Numbered from the stretch's first letter, positions 10,574 through 22,546 are shown. The stretch is 41,913 bases of DNA from Pleurotus djamor (GCA_029747585.1 JAPEVF010000391.1:1-41913); one strand, 5' to 3'. A program made the numbers and translations. Notes: generated by a model from the sequence alone, not told the origin.

Positions 10574-12301
10574 ATGCACATGCTGCCTGTGACCCTAACA
10601 AGCATTATCTTAATTTTCCTCGGCGTCTTTACGAGCAATGAACCGTTAGCACTTGCCCTTGCTGCTTCCGATGTTTCTGGTCCTACGAGCAAGTTGATGG
10701 ACAAGTCACTGCGATTCGAACTGCGGCATATACATGCTGTTTCGCCGTCGTCGAGGGTTGTGTTTTCGGATGTGAAGGCCCGTCGTGGTCACGCTGAAGA
10801 TGAACAATTGTATGCTTTCGATGATACGCGGTGGTATGGGCTTGATCAAGATCGACCACAGGAGGCGTACTCTGCTGACTCTCCTGCTTCGTTGTCTTTG
10901 GCTTCTGGGGAGTCGCTCACACCATCGAGATCAATTCGTACGCTGCGAACGACGAAGGTTGTCAGGACGAAACCTAAATCTGCAGTGTTGTTTGAGCAGG
11001 TTCGTCGTGGTCACGATGTTCTGGGCTTGGGCTTGGGTAAGGGAGGAGAGGGATTGTGGGAGGAGCCTGAGGAGGTTGTAGGCCCGGATGTAGAGAGTCG
11101 AGAGACGTTGTTGGAGTTGGCTAGGATGGCTAATGATGCGTATCTGGAACCGGGGGAGACGGGGTGGTATGATTTGGGAGAGGAGTGGAATACTGTGGGT
11201 CCTATTCCTTTCGAATGCTTGTCCTTAGTGCTTTGATTGACACATCTATATCGTGTAGTCCTATCCATTCGGTTTCGAACCTGATGCAGATGGGTTCCGC
11301 GGGAATGTCTTTGCGACTGCGGATAATTCTACCATCGTTGTCTCGATTAAGGGTACCTCTGCGGGTATCTTTGGTGGTGGAGGGCCCACTGCGAAGAAAG
11401 ACAAGCTGAATGATAATCTGTTGTTCAGCTGTTGTTGTGCAAGGGTGGATTGGACTTGGACGACGGTGTGTGATTGTTATCGTGGTGGCGGGGGTAAATG
11501 CGATGTGGGATGTTTGGAAGAGGCGTTGGCGGAGGAGAGTTTGTTTTATCCGATTGGAACTGTGAGTGGTCCCTTTTGGCCTGAATTGTGTTTCGTTTAC
11601 TTACGTGGAAGGTTTGTAGAATCTTTATAATAATATTACATATATGTATCCTGACTCGGATATATGGTTGGTTGGACATTCGTTGGGAGGGGCGTTGGCT
11701 AGTTTGCTTGGTGTCACCTTTGGAGTGCCCGTCGTGACATTTGAAGCACCTGGAGAGAGGATGGCTGCAGGGAGGTTGCATTTACCTTCGCCGGTTCGTT
11801 CGTCCGTCCAAGCTGCTGAATTCGCGCTCACATCTTCGCTTTTTAGCCATCGTTGCACCATGTAACCCATGTCTACCATACGGCTGATCCTATAGCTATG
11901 GGGACATGCAATGGGATACTCTCCTCGTGTGCATTGGGAGGATACGCTATGGAATCCAAGTGAGTTTCCTTTACTCGTATATTCAGACCTCGCAGCTGAA
12001 CGTCCTTTCTATTGATGTATAGATGCCACCTAGGCAAGACGATTCTGTATGATACCGTATCGGTGTTGAATTGGTCTGTGGACGTACGAACACACGGAAT
12101 CGTAAATATCATCGAGCAGTTGTTGGCTAATCCATGGCCACCGAGCGTTGAAGAAGGCAGAGAAGTTCCAGAGGCCAAGGCTGAAGATGACTGCGTCGTA
12201 AGTCGATAACCCACATTTTTCCTCATGATTCTGATGGTCTTGCCTCCTCCCAGGAATGTTACAGCTACGAGTTTGGAGACTTTCCGCTGAAGTCGAAGTG
12301 A
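10574..12301 (+). CDS. ATG15: Atg15-type vacuolar phospholipase (class 3 lipase)
   Basis: Atg15 is a membrane-anchored lipase that enters the vacuole and lyses autophagic bodies. Six exons (10574-11194, 11259-11561, 11620-11793, 11847-11959, 12023-12197, 12254-12301) join in phase to about 477 aa. The N-terminus holds a signal-anchor ([16 protein letters not shown]). The lipase core has VSIKGTSAG near the oxyanion region, nucleophile elbow [13 protein letters not shown] (Ser about 329), HTADPIAMG (Asp about 380) and DVRTHGIVN (His about 428), a complete catalytic triad in family order. NTS and NIT N-glycosylation sequons suit a lumenal domain. A second ATG at 10580 is an alternative start. 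It follows trehalase on the same strand. Confidence 0.93.
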
Positions 12302-12684
12302 ATAGCTGTAACAGGGGTACCCTAGATCGCTCTGAGCCTTGTGGTCCACACAACTACAAACAGAGGCTGGTCCGTGCGTCGCTACTTGTTGGGTATATAA
12401 AGCTCGGCTCCCACATTGCAGTTTCCTTATCTCTTGTGCTCGGGCATGTACTGTCGCCAGTGAGGTCTTTACCGAGGCACAGTCTTTTGCTGATTGCAAA
12501 TTACACATCCGAACTCGTCTGTTAGCTTCGGCTTTCAGCAATTTTTGGAAACCCTCTTCCTTTGTGATTGCTTTGCATGAAATGAATTGGGGGCGTAGTA
12601 GCATTAGTAGTAGTCCAGACAATATACTTGGTTTTCTTCATAAACCAAACTGTGTGAACTTCGCATGAGATCCTCCTCCCGACC
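12302..12684. other. Intergenic region ATG15-CTF8
   Basis: About 380 bp with no gene. A good TATA-like TATATAAAG occurs at about 12391-12400, roughly 290 bp before the CTF8 start, so the leader may be long or contain an intron. Confidence 0.4.
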
Positions 12685-13223
12685 ATGATTATTCCTGTTG
12701 AACTCGACTCGTCGTCGCAATCGAAACTACCGTCTGGCCTCGCAAAATTAGGGAACGATGAAGTTGTGCTCGTTGAGCTGCAAGGCACCCTCGAGGTGGA
12801 TGGCAATGAAAACGATGGAAAGCTCGTTGGCAGACTGAAGATGGATGGAGCCTCCGTATGTCTTTCATGGCTAGTCTAGCCCCCNCGCAGGAGTAGCAAT
12901 GCTAACCTCCACAGTCAAAACCGACGCTTATGATAGGGCATCACCTTCTTGAGGGGAAGATAGCCACTCTCGCTAAACCACTAGCTATTCTCCACCGTTC
13001 TTCCAGCGGAACTCCTGAAATACAATCGCCATCGAAGGATCAAGACGACTCAATGGATTGTGACCAACCAGACGCGAATGATCGTGGAGAGAAAGTGGAT
13101 GTAGATGGTTCAGGATCTGGAGCCGCCGTGGAACGGGAACGAAGATGGGAGATCGTGGCGTTGGTGAAGAAAAAGATTTTGTTTTCGAAGAGGCCGATGC
13201 CTATTGTGAAGAGTCAAGGATGA
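12685..13223 (+). CDS. CTF8: Chromosome transmission fidelity protein 8 (Ctf8)
   Basis: Ctf8 is a small subunit of the Ctf18-RFC clamp loader, which loads PCNA at forks and supports sister-chromatid cohesion. Two exons (12685-12855, 12915-13223) give 159 aa, a usual size. The conserved core reads LVGRLKMDGAS, then KPTLMIGHHLLEGKIATLAKPLAIL, shown here only in part, and ends in IVALVKKKILFSKRPMPIV. An acidic, Ser/Asp-rich insert of about 45 residues sits between the two conserved halves, a variable position in fungi. The intron (12856-12914) carries an N at 12885. Confidence 0.9.
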
Positions 13224-14379
13224 AATTACTTGTAATGTAGCTGTTCATGCCATCATCAATTACTACGCCTGGCGATCGCGAAATTTAAAGCATTCTCCCC
13301 TGTTCTGACTGTGCGATCGTACTTAGACTAGGAATGATGTATTCTACACGACCAGTGACGCATGACGCAGCACGTCGATCGCTTCGAGGTGCGATATAGA
13401 CCGCTCAACATGAATTCTAGACCTCCAATGTAGCTTGGTGAAGCGAGCCAAGCACCGAAGGCCGCTTTATATACACACTATGTTGCGCAGACATTCCATT
13501 CATTGACAGGGACTCACGTCCCGCAAGCGACGCATCCATGTGGGCTCAGGCGACACAACTCGCCATAAATACATTCTCAATTGATTGGTGTTATACAGAC
13601 GATATGACATTACTGCTACTGAACGTTGAACTGCTGTGCAAGACGGAGAAAGAATCCACGATACCAAGACAGAAACGGAAGCGAAACCGGGGGAAGAGAC
13701 ATGGTACATACATATAGAAGGAGTCAGGAGAATGATGAGAAAACCAAGGAAACGGAATGAAGCAAGGAAGGAAAATAAAAAANGGTCGAATAAGACACAA
13801 GACATGTGGGTTCGACATTTTTTGACTCCAAAAGCGTTCGATGCGCTGTCTTGAGTGTTCCTATCGCACAAGTTGAGCTGAGCAATCGTGTGGAGCATGG
13901 AGCCAGGGTAAAAACGTACCTGGGATGCTTTTGGATATTGTCTGGAATGGAGACGGGTAGTGGCGACAATGCTTAGGAAGATGTTGCACGAGTGGGTTAA
14001 CGGCGGGGTGGAGTTCCTAGAACGGGCCAGAGATAAGACTTTCACGAGAAGCGGTGATGATGATAGTGATGTGACGAAAAGTGTTGATGGGTAATAAGTA
14101 CACAAGACATTTCGATTATTATACACATTAGCGGCATGGGCGCAGAGGATCTCGGGGATGTGGGAGGGATATAACGGCATATCCGAGGGTGAGTGAAGAT
14201 GATGTATCAAGAAAGTCGATTATGATCAGTACACACGCGCAAGCGGTTGCGGGTATCTGGCTTGGGCGATGGAAGGAATGGGTAGAGACTGTGTCGATAA
14301 GGAGTGAGCGCAGAAAGAGTGCGGCACTGGAGATGAGAACAGCAGGGTCGGGTGTGGGTGAGAGAGAGGAATGAGCGAT
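13224..14379. other. Intergenic stretch, no gene seen
   Basis: About 1.15 kb between convergent CTF8 and the Ser-rich gene. Open frames here (for example minus strand 13500-14210) look low-complexity and have no recognisable domain. An N at 13783 follows a poly-A run. Probably 3' UTRs and spacer. Confidence 0.4.
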
Positions 14380-15172
14380 CTAATTGAAGCCATCGAAATG
14401 CCCTTTGAGAATGCGTTCCCCCATCGGGGACGGCGCTCGTCGTGGTTTCTCAACGCTAAGCGTAGCGGAGCGACGAGATCTGCCTTCTCTAGCGGCGAAA
14501 GGAGGGGGGTCTTTCATGACAGGACTGACAGCCGTGTTGGGAGGTGCAGCGAGACTCTGTGGATCAGGCTGACACCGGTCAGCGATTTGATTCACGTGCT
14601 GAAATCAAGTCACCTACCCGAACGAACGCGGTGCTGCTGAGGGAGAGCCGTCTGAGGAGTCCCGTTCCACGCTCTTGCCTAGAGTCCGGAATAACCGAAC
14701 TCTGCGCCTGGCCAAATCGCCCAGCGACAGAAGCACTGGCTCGGCGGGCGTGGGCCGCAACAGGCACTTCCTCGTCTACTTCTATTCACCAGAATAAGTA
14801 TAGTTGTCAGACATTTACTGCGGGTTGATCTCCGAAGAATAAGAGCTACGTACCTTCGAAAACGGGTGGGTTGACATTGAATCGCTTAGAGAGGGGGAAT
14901 GTTCCCGCCCCAGGGNCCTTGGCGGTGGGCGATTGGGCGAGGAAGTAAGAGAGAAGAGGCGAGCTTCCGGGAGAAGGAATCGAGACTCTGTTCGAGCTAT
15001 TCGAGCCAGAGAGCGGGGTAGGCAGCTCAGACCCAGAACCGGAGCTCGTCGAGGCGGACGAGGACGAGGAAATAGACGCAGAGCGCCTGCGGAAGGATGG
15101 GGAGATGGGGATGGGCTCTGAGCGTTTTGGGCTGGTTTCTTCGATGTTTCTGGTTGGTGATCGGGAGGACAT
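14380..15172 (-). CDS. Small Ser-rich protein with GERILKGHFDGFN C-terminus, 223 aa
   Basis: Three exons (15172-14854, 14781-14618, 14568-14380) join in phase. The N-terminal half is Ser/Pro-rich and likely disordered (PIPISPSFRRRSASISSSSS). A more conserved-looking block follows: SYFLAQSPTAK, FPLSKRFNVNPPVFEE and VPVAAHARRASASVAGRF, with several R-R-x-S sites (RRRS, RRAS, RRLS). The protein ends in MGERILKGHFDGFN. I believe this end and the RRxS motifs recur in fungal proteins of unknown function, but I cannot name the family. An N at 14917 falls inside a codon and keeps frame. No signal peptide or membrane span is visible. The stop-proximal side faces the long spacer after CTF8. Confidence 0.75.
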
Positions 15173-17044
15173 TATTTCTGAGTGGAATGGAGGAGATTGT
15201 GGGGGTGGAAAGGAAGGATGCGGTCGTCTGACTCTCGACCTTATATAGTTTTGGTGGAGATGGCTAAGTCCGAAACAGGGAGTAGAGATCACGTGGTATG
15301 AAATTCACTATGACCACGCTTCGACGGTTACGCGTCATCTTCTTGAACCCCAACCATCACCATCTCGAGTCTCCTCGACGCACCTAGCGTCCTCCAGGCC
15401 CTCTCGGCAATGCGTGCTCACCACGTCCCACGACGAGCTGGATTCTCACCAAATTTTGGCTTTCCCAGCGTTGACTCCTTCCTCTTCTTCGCACCTACCT
15501 AAATGGGCTGATCAATTTTCACGAATGATCTCCCTGTTGCTACATCCTGGTGCTTCGATTGGTGCAAATTGACACCACTTGTGGTGCTATATATCCGTTT
15601 CTCTCTACTGCGACTCCAGTCTAGCCTCTTTTATCGAAAGAGCCAACGTCAGTCATTATCATCGCTCTAGGCACGTAGCTTTTCTGCTTTGATGTCGAGA
15701 TGTCAACAATTTATCATCGGGATCTTTATTTTTGGCCTTCAGGGTTACCCCGCATTTTTCAGGGCATATAAACTCCATATGGACGGGCACGTGTATCCAT
15801 TCTTCTCCCTTCAAATCCTAACACGGTAGGGCTGACCTCACGTTCGACCAATGATGGTGCTTCTTCAAGGAGTTTCCCGTCGAGGCGATGCTTGTCAGCC
15901 ACTTTTCTGTGCTGAGCGACCAATATCGTGCTTCTTTGTTCACTTGGGGATCTTGATGCCCTGTTTTTCTGTCACGAATCTCAGGGTGTTGTCGAAACGC
16001 TGCATCTAGAAGCGAGTGGAAGATGTGAGAGAAGCAATGGTACCGTGGAACCGTGGTCTTCTTGTCCACATGAACCTCTCGAAGGGGTTCTTCAGGTGAG
16101 CTCGTTCGTCTGTGGGCTGTATATTTGTCACCAAGCTTATCCAACCACTCAAAACGAGGGGTCGTGCAACCCTTAACACTAAGGGTTCAGCCACTCGACA
16201 GCGCCATGCATCCCTGAATTCCCCAGGACACGTTATCTACTTCCTACATTTCCTCACTCGATGAGTGCTAGTCTGTGTTGCCACCAAGGCGGCTCTGGAC
16301 TCGAACGGGCACTACCCGCTTTGACGTCTCTCCCTGATCGCAAAGAGGGATCGAGCTGTCGAAACCGAAACAGCCTATCATATCCCCCTTCCTCGCTTTC
16401 GACCCCACAACCCTAGTCTGTTTCCAAAGCAAGCTGGGAATCGCCGCATGGATGCGGAGATATGATCAAGACAACAATTCCATTGGCTCCTCTTCGAAAA
16501 CATGTTCCCACCGCGCGCCGCTCGAGGTCGATTACTGAATGGTAAGCCCTTGCAACGCATGTTCCATGTTTGTTCCGTGCTGCGATTGCTTACCACGCTC
16601 AGCCAATTTGAGGTTTTGAATTTGCGTTTGGCAGAGCCGCCGGTCCGATGGCGTCATGGACGAACGCGTAGACCTATATTTGCCGATCACTGACTGCGAG
16701 TACCGTGCTAGGCTGGGGAACAAGGTCAAGTTGGCCCACACTCGCGTACGACGTGTAACTCGGAGTCGAGCATTTTCGTGCCATTCATAGGTCGAGACTA
16801 ACGCGTCCCAAGGGACCAAATATAGAGGATCCGGTGATGAGGATTCACAGCCGTATCCCCTGACATATCCGCGGGCCCCTTAGATCGGTTAGTGAGTGAC
16901 CCACCTGACCGCCGCTTGCATCTTATTTAGCCGTTCGCAGGGATCTAGTTCTGTTCTGAGAGCCAGCGAAGGATCATCGAATGGACATCAAGCACTCTCC
17001 AAGAATATTCATCCGAACGGTCGGAATCGGCAACAGTTGGTACG
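15173..17044. other. Gene-poor stretch, about 1.9 kb
   Basis: No spliced or unspliced gene can be supported. The longest open frames (about 108 codons at 15818-16144, minus) have no recognisable domain. A small perfect hairpin lies at 16168-16187. The segment just before the TPR cluster (17015-17041) shares the string ccgaacggtcgg with the same position downstream of TPR gene B, so the duplicated unit extends beyond the stop codon. Confidence 0.4.
16168..16187. repeat. 8-bp perfect hairpin
   Basis: AACCCTTA and TAAGGGTT flank a four-base loop (acac). The arms are telomere-like in composition, but there is no tandem array, and the role is unknown. Confidence 0.6.
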
Positions 17045-19321
17045 TTACCACTTGTATTCATAGACATCGTTCATGGAAATAGTACCTTGTGCCAGCATCT
17101 CGGAAATCTCTGCTTCAGCCTTGATGACTTCTTGGAACTGGGGGTCCCGATTCCTGAATAGTGACGAATATGCCCAAAGTTTCTTCACTTGCGGGTATGC
17201 CCTTGTTATCTTTTGGATGACTGGATACGTCACTTTCAGGGTGGACTGGCGATTGGTTTGGTGCTGTAACGCGTATTCGAAGTATGCTGTATCACAATGG
17301 TTAGTTCTCGAGCTACAACGTGCATTCAAATTGAACTTTCCTAGATGATAAACATCGTCCTCGGGTACCGACCGAGCCGCCATGATGTAATTTGCGATGG
17401 CATTGTCGAGGTGCGTCCTCCACTCCGCGACATCACTATCCGCCACGCCTCGAGCCTTTTCAGCATAGTAAAACCCGAGTACCCTACTCATGCTAAGACA
17501 CGATCAAGAAGGTGTTGAGCATGTTACTTACGCGTAGGCATTGACCTTCGGGTATGCAATGAATGACAATTGGAAACCAGTGTCTGCCTCTCGCTGGAGC
17601 ATATCCCGTATCAGGCTTGGATCCGAGTCGATCGCATGGATTAGGCTTTCTGCCTCTTTTTTCAGGTCTTCTAAGGAGTACGGGGAGTTGGGGTCTTCGC
17701 GACGAGCGGCGTATGCCTAGGCCATATGTTAAATGGCGGGGAAAATCACAGAAACACTGACTGTAGTGGTCCTTACCTTATAATACTGATCTAACCATTC
17801 GTTCTGGAGCCCGAACAAAAACGTATCGCTGAATATAACCCCTCGATCCGAAGGAGACGCGTTTGGCCATTGCTTTCTACCAAGCTTGACGATATCGAGG
17901 GCATGTCCGATAAATTGAACACCGAGGTCTGGGCGATCTAAGCTTCCTGATTGGAGAAAGCCTCGCATAAAACGCGCTCTGTGATGATTGATCGAAGTCG
18001 TCTCAGCAAATGACGATAGAAATGAAATCATGATTCTAAACATACCGAACAGACACTGAAAGGGCCGGGCGAGTTTTGTTCCATCCCTGCTTTCGCAGTC
18101 GGGCTTGAGCCTGGCGGATGACTTCTTCTGGAGTCCCAGTCGTCCAGGCGTCGGAGTACATGGTCTCGAGTTTCACTGTTCCGTGCAGCAATGAGATTAC
18201 CTAGTTCTTGGAATAACCAATTGATATTGGTGTACCTTGTTTTTGAAAAGCGATGAAGAATTCGTTGACAGGCCGGTCTCCGTGGAAGACTCTTCTGTCT
18301 CTGATAATCCCGTTTGAGAGGTGAGTCAGTGCCTTGGGTAACCTTTGTCAATGAGAGTGGAGATAGAAGCGGGAGTACCTATACTCACGCCAACTTTTCC
18401 ACCCAGCATCGGGCCTTGATCGCCACCCATGTCCTTTTCTTTGAGTTCGTCTAACCAATCCAACCCCATTTTGAAGTCCTACGAAAGCTTAGAATGTAGG
18501 TATCAACGGGATGAAGTTATAGCGACGAACTTTGTACGCGCAACTGATTACCCAGGCCTAAGACTCGACGTGAAACCGATAGTAGAAACGCAGGGTAAAG
18601 GTGACTTACGCTGCTGAACGGACGGCTGGCAGCCTGTAGACCTGGTAGCATAGCTTCGGCAACCTGCCAAGGTAGTACATTATCTTTACTTGGAACCAGC
18701 CACGGCGGCTGATTGGTCTTCTGAGCCTCCGCGAAAGCGCCTCGAGAAGCTTTCATACTAGCGGCGAAGGAGTCACGGAGCTTTTTCTGCTCAGGGCCCA
18801 TATCACCCTTGGAGATCAGGTCAATAGCTTTCTGCCAGGAATCCACCGCGGCATCAGGAGAGCCCATTCCCTACAAACTCGAATGCAAACATCACGATGG
18901 TGAAAGGATGAACATTGTGTGACGCTCACATGAAAGGCACTAGCGAGCCTCCCGTAGGCCTTGATATACTCTGGATCATATTTTATTGCCTATCAGATGC
19001 GCCGTGTGTCAACTGGAACCCGACTCAGAGCGATGCCGGTTCTACCTACCAGCTTAGCATCCTCGGCGGCCTCAACATACCTAGCATCAAGCCAGGATCA
19101 ATACTCAGATGGATGGCATGGATAAAGGGTCTAACATACTTTGATAGAGCAAGATGACACGCGGCGCGATTGCAGTAGAGGATCGCGTGTTTATCATCTA
19201 GCTTTAGACCAGCCGTGAATTTCTCGATGGCCGCCTGGTAATTCTTTCGCCCAAAGAGTGTGTTTCCTTCAACTTTCAAAACGTCCACTTTGTCGCGGAG
19301 TTCGAGATTCTTTTCGGCCAT
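17045..19321 (-). CDS. TPR protein, tandem paralogue A, about 567 aa
   Basis: Exons: 19321-19140, 19080-19050, 18989-18930, 18870-18610, 18557-18531, 18478-18389, 18332-18236, 18175-18046, 17978-17777, 17716-17532, 17483-17045, all in phase. The N-terminus (LKVEGNTLFGRKNYQAAIEK, YCNRAACHLALSKY, YDPEYIKAYGRLASAFHGMG) is a three-repeat TPR domain like that of SGT/STI1 co-chaperones, which bind Hsp70/Hsp90 tails. The C-terminal about 400 residues form a conserved helical region without a name I know (ARFMRGFLQSG, GVQFIGHALDIVKLGRKQWP). The last intron appears to have lost its GT donor (CTAGGAAAG where gene B has CTAAGTCAG) and reads through in frame. Co-chaperone-like function is inference from the TPR only. 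Confidence 0.8.
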
Positions 19322-19489
19322 CGTGGAAAGAGTGAAAGACACTGTAATGGTTCCGTTTACATATAAAGAAGACACATGTAGGTTGCGACATATGATGGGT
19401 CGAAGTCAATTGCTGATCAGGGGCTAGGGACTGCGGGTCACATTGCCACTGAACGTGCGGCGATTCAACGAATTCAAGATGACCTACGC

Positions 19490-19835
19490 AAAGACTCCGG
19501 TCGCTTTCCTCCCCAAAAGTGCTTGTTCGAGGCGTTGATCTCGCCCTTGCTTGATCAGGGACATTCCATTTACTCTACTCTTCATGTTCTTCATTGATCC
19601 TGCGCATGATAGGCAGAGAATTCTTCATGGGAGGACTCAAGTTTCTGAGACAATCAAGAGCGCATTTGAAGAGCTCTTGTGAGAGGGGAACAACTACACC
19701 GAGACAGTTGCTGCTCATGGTCGGTGGGCTAATATGATGTGACCTGTTTGTAATGTATATGAGCTTTCATATGCGGTTCGTAAGCTTCCTCCATGCTTCT
19801 ATCCGAGGCTTGGTAGTAGTGGATAGGACTGGAAC
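19490..19835 (-). pseudogene. Decayed 3' fragment of a paralogue-C-like TPR gene
   Basis: Plus-strand sequence here matches the 3' part of gene C (about 22630-22995) in order: ttgttcgaggcgttgatc, tgcgcatgataggca, caagtttctgagacaatcaagagcgcattt, gtatatgagctttcat and cttcctccat. Translation of part of it gives MEEAYEPHMKAHIHYKQ against MEEAHEQHMKAHIHYEQ in gene C. Stops, a deleted TPR part and altered spacing show it is not functional. It stands in the same place relative to gene A as gene C does to gene B. Confidence 0.8.
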
Positions 19836-20131
19836 TCACACCAACCGGTCCCCATCGCGCGTCGAAGGTGGGCGACGTGCTGGGTCTTGCATTGGTCGTC
19901 ACCGTCCACGTGAAATACATCATATCCAGTCTAAGTACGATCACACAGCCAGGAGCGGGGTGTAGTGCTGTGAGCTCCTTCATAGCAACTTGTGTTTACC
20001 AGCTAGTGAGTTTCGCGATCGCAAGTAAAGCGAAGAAATTCTGAATAGGGGCTGGGGTCTAGGGAACAGGGGCTCTCTTTTCTCCCTTCGTTCCGAACGG
20101 TCGGGGGAATAGTGGTTGGCCGGTACATCAC
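19836..20131. other. Spacer between TPR fragment and gene B
   Basis: About 300 bp. A short minus-strand open frame (about 19836-19983) runs into the TPR fragment but is not recognisable. The 3' flank of gene B (20095-20106) repeats the ccgaacggtcgg string seen after gene A. Confidence 0.4.
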
Positions 20132-22402
20132 TTACAGTGGATATACATCGTCCATAGAAAGAGTACCCTGTCCCAACATCTCGGATATCTTTCTTTCGGC
20201 TTCAATGACTTTCTTGTGCCGTGCATCTCGACTCATGAACAGCGCCGAGTATGCCCAAATCTTCTTAACCTGCGGGTATATCTTGGATATCTTCTGGATA
20301 ACTGGATAAGTCACCTTCAGGGTGGAGTGCATTCGAGTCTGGAGTTGTAATGCACATTCGAGGTAGTCTGTCGTATTGATCATCAGTGCTCATGCCATAA
20401 CGTCCCTTTCACTTGCTACTGACTTAGATGATACACATCGTCCTCGGGTGCAGAGCGGGCCGCCATCATGTAATTTGCGCCAGCCTTGTCAAGGTGTGCT
20501 ATGCACTCATGCGCATCTGTAGCACCTCGAGCCTTCTCACCGTAGTAGAACCCAAGTATCCTAAGAATGCTTAAGACTGAGTCTCGACCACGAAGATGCT
20601 AACGAAGCGGCTTACGCGTATGCGTTGACCTTGGGGTATGTGACAAATGAAAGTTGGAACCCAGTGTCTACCTGTCGCTGGGTCAAATCCTGAAGGATGC
20701 TTGGATTCGAATCAAGCGCCTGGATGAGGCTGTCTGCTTCTTTTTTNCATATCCTCCAAGGAGTAAGGAGAATCGGGGTCATTGCAACGAATATCGTATG
20801 CCTGAGCCACCGTTTAACGGTGAGAAAATTGTAGGAGTTCTGACTGTAGAGTAGTGACTCGTACCCGATAATACTGCTCCAACCATTCGCTCTGGAGATT
20901 GAACAAGAAGGTATCACTGAATATGTCACCTCGATCTGCAGACGCCGCGTTCGGCCATTGCTTCCTTCCAAGCTTGACGATATCGAGGGCATGTCCGATA
21001 AATTGAACACCAATGTCGGGGCGATTCAGATTTCCTGATTGAAAGAAGCCTCGCATGAATCGCGCTCTGCAACCGGGTCCATCTAGATATGAAGGTAGAA
21101 AGAAGGCAGGTATGTTCAACATACTGGACGGATGAAGAAAGAGCAAGGTGAGTTTTTGTCCATCCCTGCTTGAGCAATCGTACTTGAGCCTGGCGGATGA
21201 TTTCTTCTGGAGTTCCGGAGGTCCAAGCGTCATGGTATGTACATTCGAGCTGCACTGTATTCCGCGAAGCCATGAAATTAGTTCTTGGAAGTAAGTCAAT
21301 AAGTGATGGGAAGGTACTTTGGTTGTTAATGGCGGCAAAAAATTCACTCGTGGGACGATCTGCATGGAAGACTCTTCTGTCCCTGATGACTCCGTTTGTG
21401 AGGTAAGTCAACGCCTTGGACGAGCCGCTGCAATGTGAGTGTACAGAAGGCACGCCAGCAAAACCTACTCACGCCAACTTTACCACCGATCATTGGGCCA
21501 CCATCTTTACCCATGTCCTTTTCTTTGAGTTCGTTCAGCCCGTCTAAACCCATTTTAAATTCCTATGCAGGCTTGAGGCTTACGATGGATTGATCAACAG
21601 GATGATATCATACTGACCTTGTATGCGGAACTGATTGCCCAGGCCTATAGCTACGTGAGGCCGATGTAAAAATAAAGATACATAAAGACTTACGCTGCTG
21701 AACGGACTGCCCGCAGCTTTCAGACCGGGCAGCATAGTTTCAGCGACCTGCCAGGGGAGTACATTGTCGTCACTAGGAACCGAAAACGGTGTTGGTGCGG
21801 TTTCATGGGCCTTCGCGAAAGCGCGTCGAGATGCTTCCATACTAGCCACGAAAGACTCGCGAAGCTTTTTCTGTTCAGGACCCACATCACCCTTTGAAAT
21901 CAAGTCAATAGCTTTCTGCCACTGATCCGCTGCGGCATTAGGAGAGCCCATTCCCTACGAATGCGTATGTCACGATAGTGAAAGGGTGGAAATCGTGTGA
22001 CGCTCACATGGTAGGCACTGGCAAGCCTCCCATACGCCTTGAGATACTGTGGGTCGTACTTTATTGCCTATCAGTTTCGCAATGCGTCAACCGAATTTTA
22101 ACTCAAAGTGATACCGCATATACGTACTAACTTGGCATCCTCAGCCGCCTCAAGATACCTAAAATTGGGCCAGGATTAGTACATAGTTGGGTGATATCGA
22201 TGTACGTCCTAACTCACTGCGAAAGAGCGAGATGACACGCAGCGCGATTGCAGTAGAGGATAGCGTGTTTATCATCCAGCTTGAGGCCAGCCGTGAATTT
22301 CTCCATGGCAGCCCGATAATTCTTATGCCCAAAGAGTGAATTTCCTTCGAGCTTCAATGCGAGTACCTTTTCGCGTAGCTCAGTGTTATCGTCGTTGCTC
22401 AT
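20132..22402 (-). CDS. TPR protein, tandem paralogue B
   Basis: This gene has the same multi-exon plan as gene A; the first exon is 22402-22218 and the last ends at 20132. The TPR region reads LALKLEGNSLFGHKNYRAAM, YCNRAACHLALSQ and GMGSPNAAADQWQKAIDLI. The C-terminal region (LKEKDMGKDGGPMIGGKVG, ARFMRGFFQSGNLNRPDIG, GHALDIVKLGRKQWPNA) is very close to A, and both introns and upstream DNA (aagaagacaca, attaggggccagggact) are alignable by eye, so A and B are recent duplicates. Its last intron keeps a normal donor (gtcagt). An N at 20747 beside a poly-T run makes an apparent frameshift; dropping it restores the frame seen in A, so it is probably a sequencing artefact. The product should be about 550 aa. 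Confidence 0.8.
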
Positions 22403-22546
22403 CGTCGAGAGGGCGGGAGGTACTGTGATGGTGTTGTTTACAGAAAAAGAAGACACACGCAAGGCTTTGACAGCGAAGTCAACTGTGGATTAGGGGCCAG
22501 GGACTATACAAAAACCTGAATCAAGAAAGGCTCGATCTATGGCGAG

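Noticed and set aside
13500..14210. 236-codon minus-strand frame after CTF8
   Set aside because: Low-complexity hydrophobic and Ser-rich translation, an N inside, no domain and no splice partner.
16297..16308. tRNA B-box-like string (minus strand CCGTTCGAGTCC)
   Set aside because: The flanking bases do not pair as a T-stem and no A box or acceptor stem was found.
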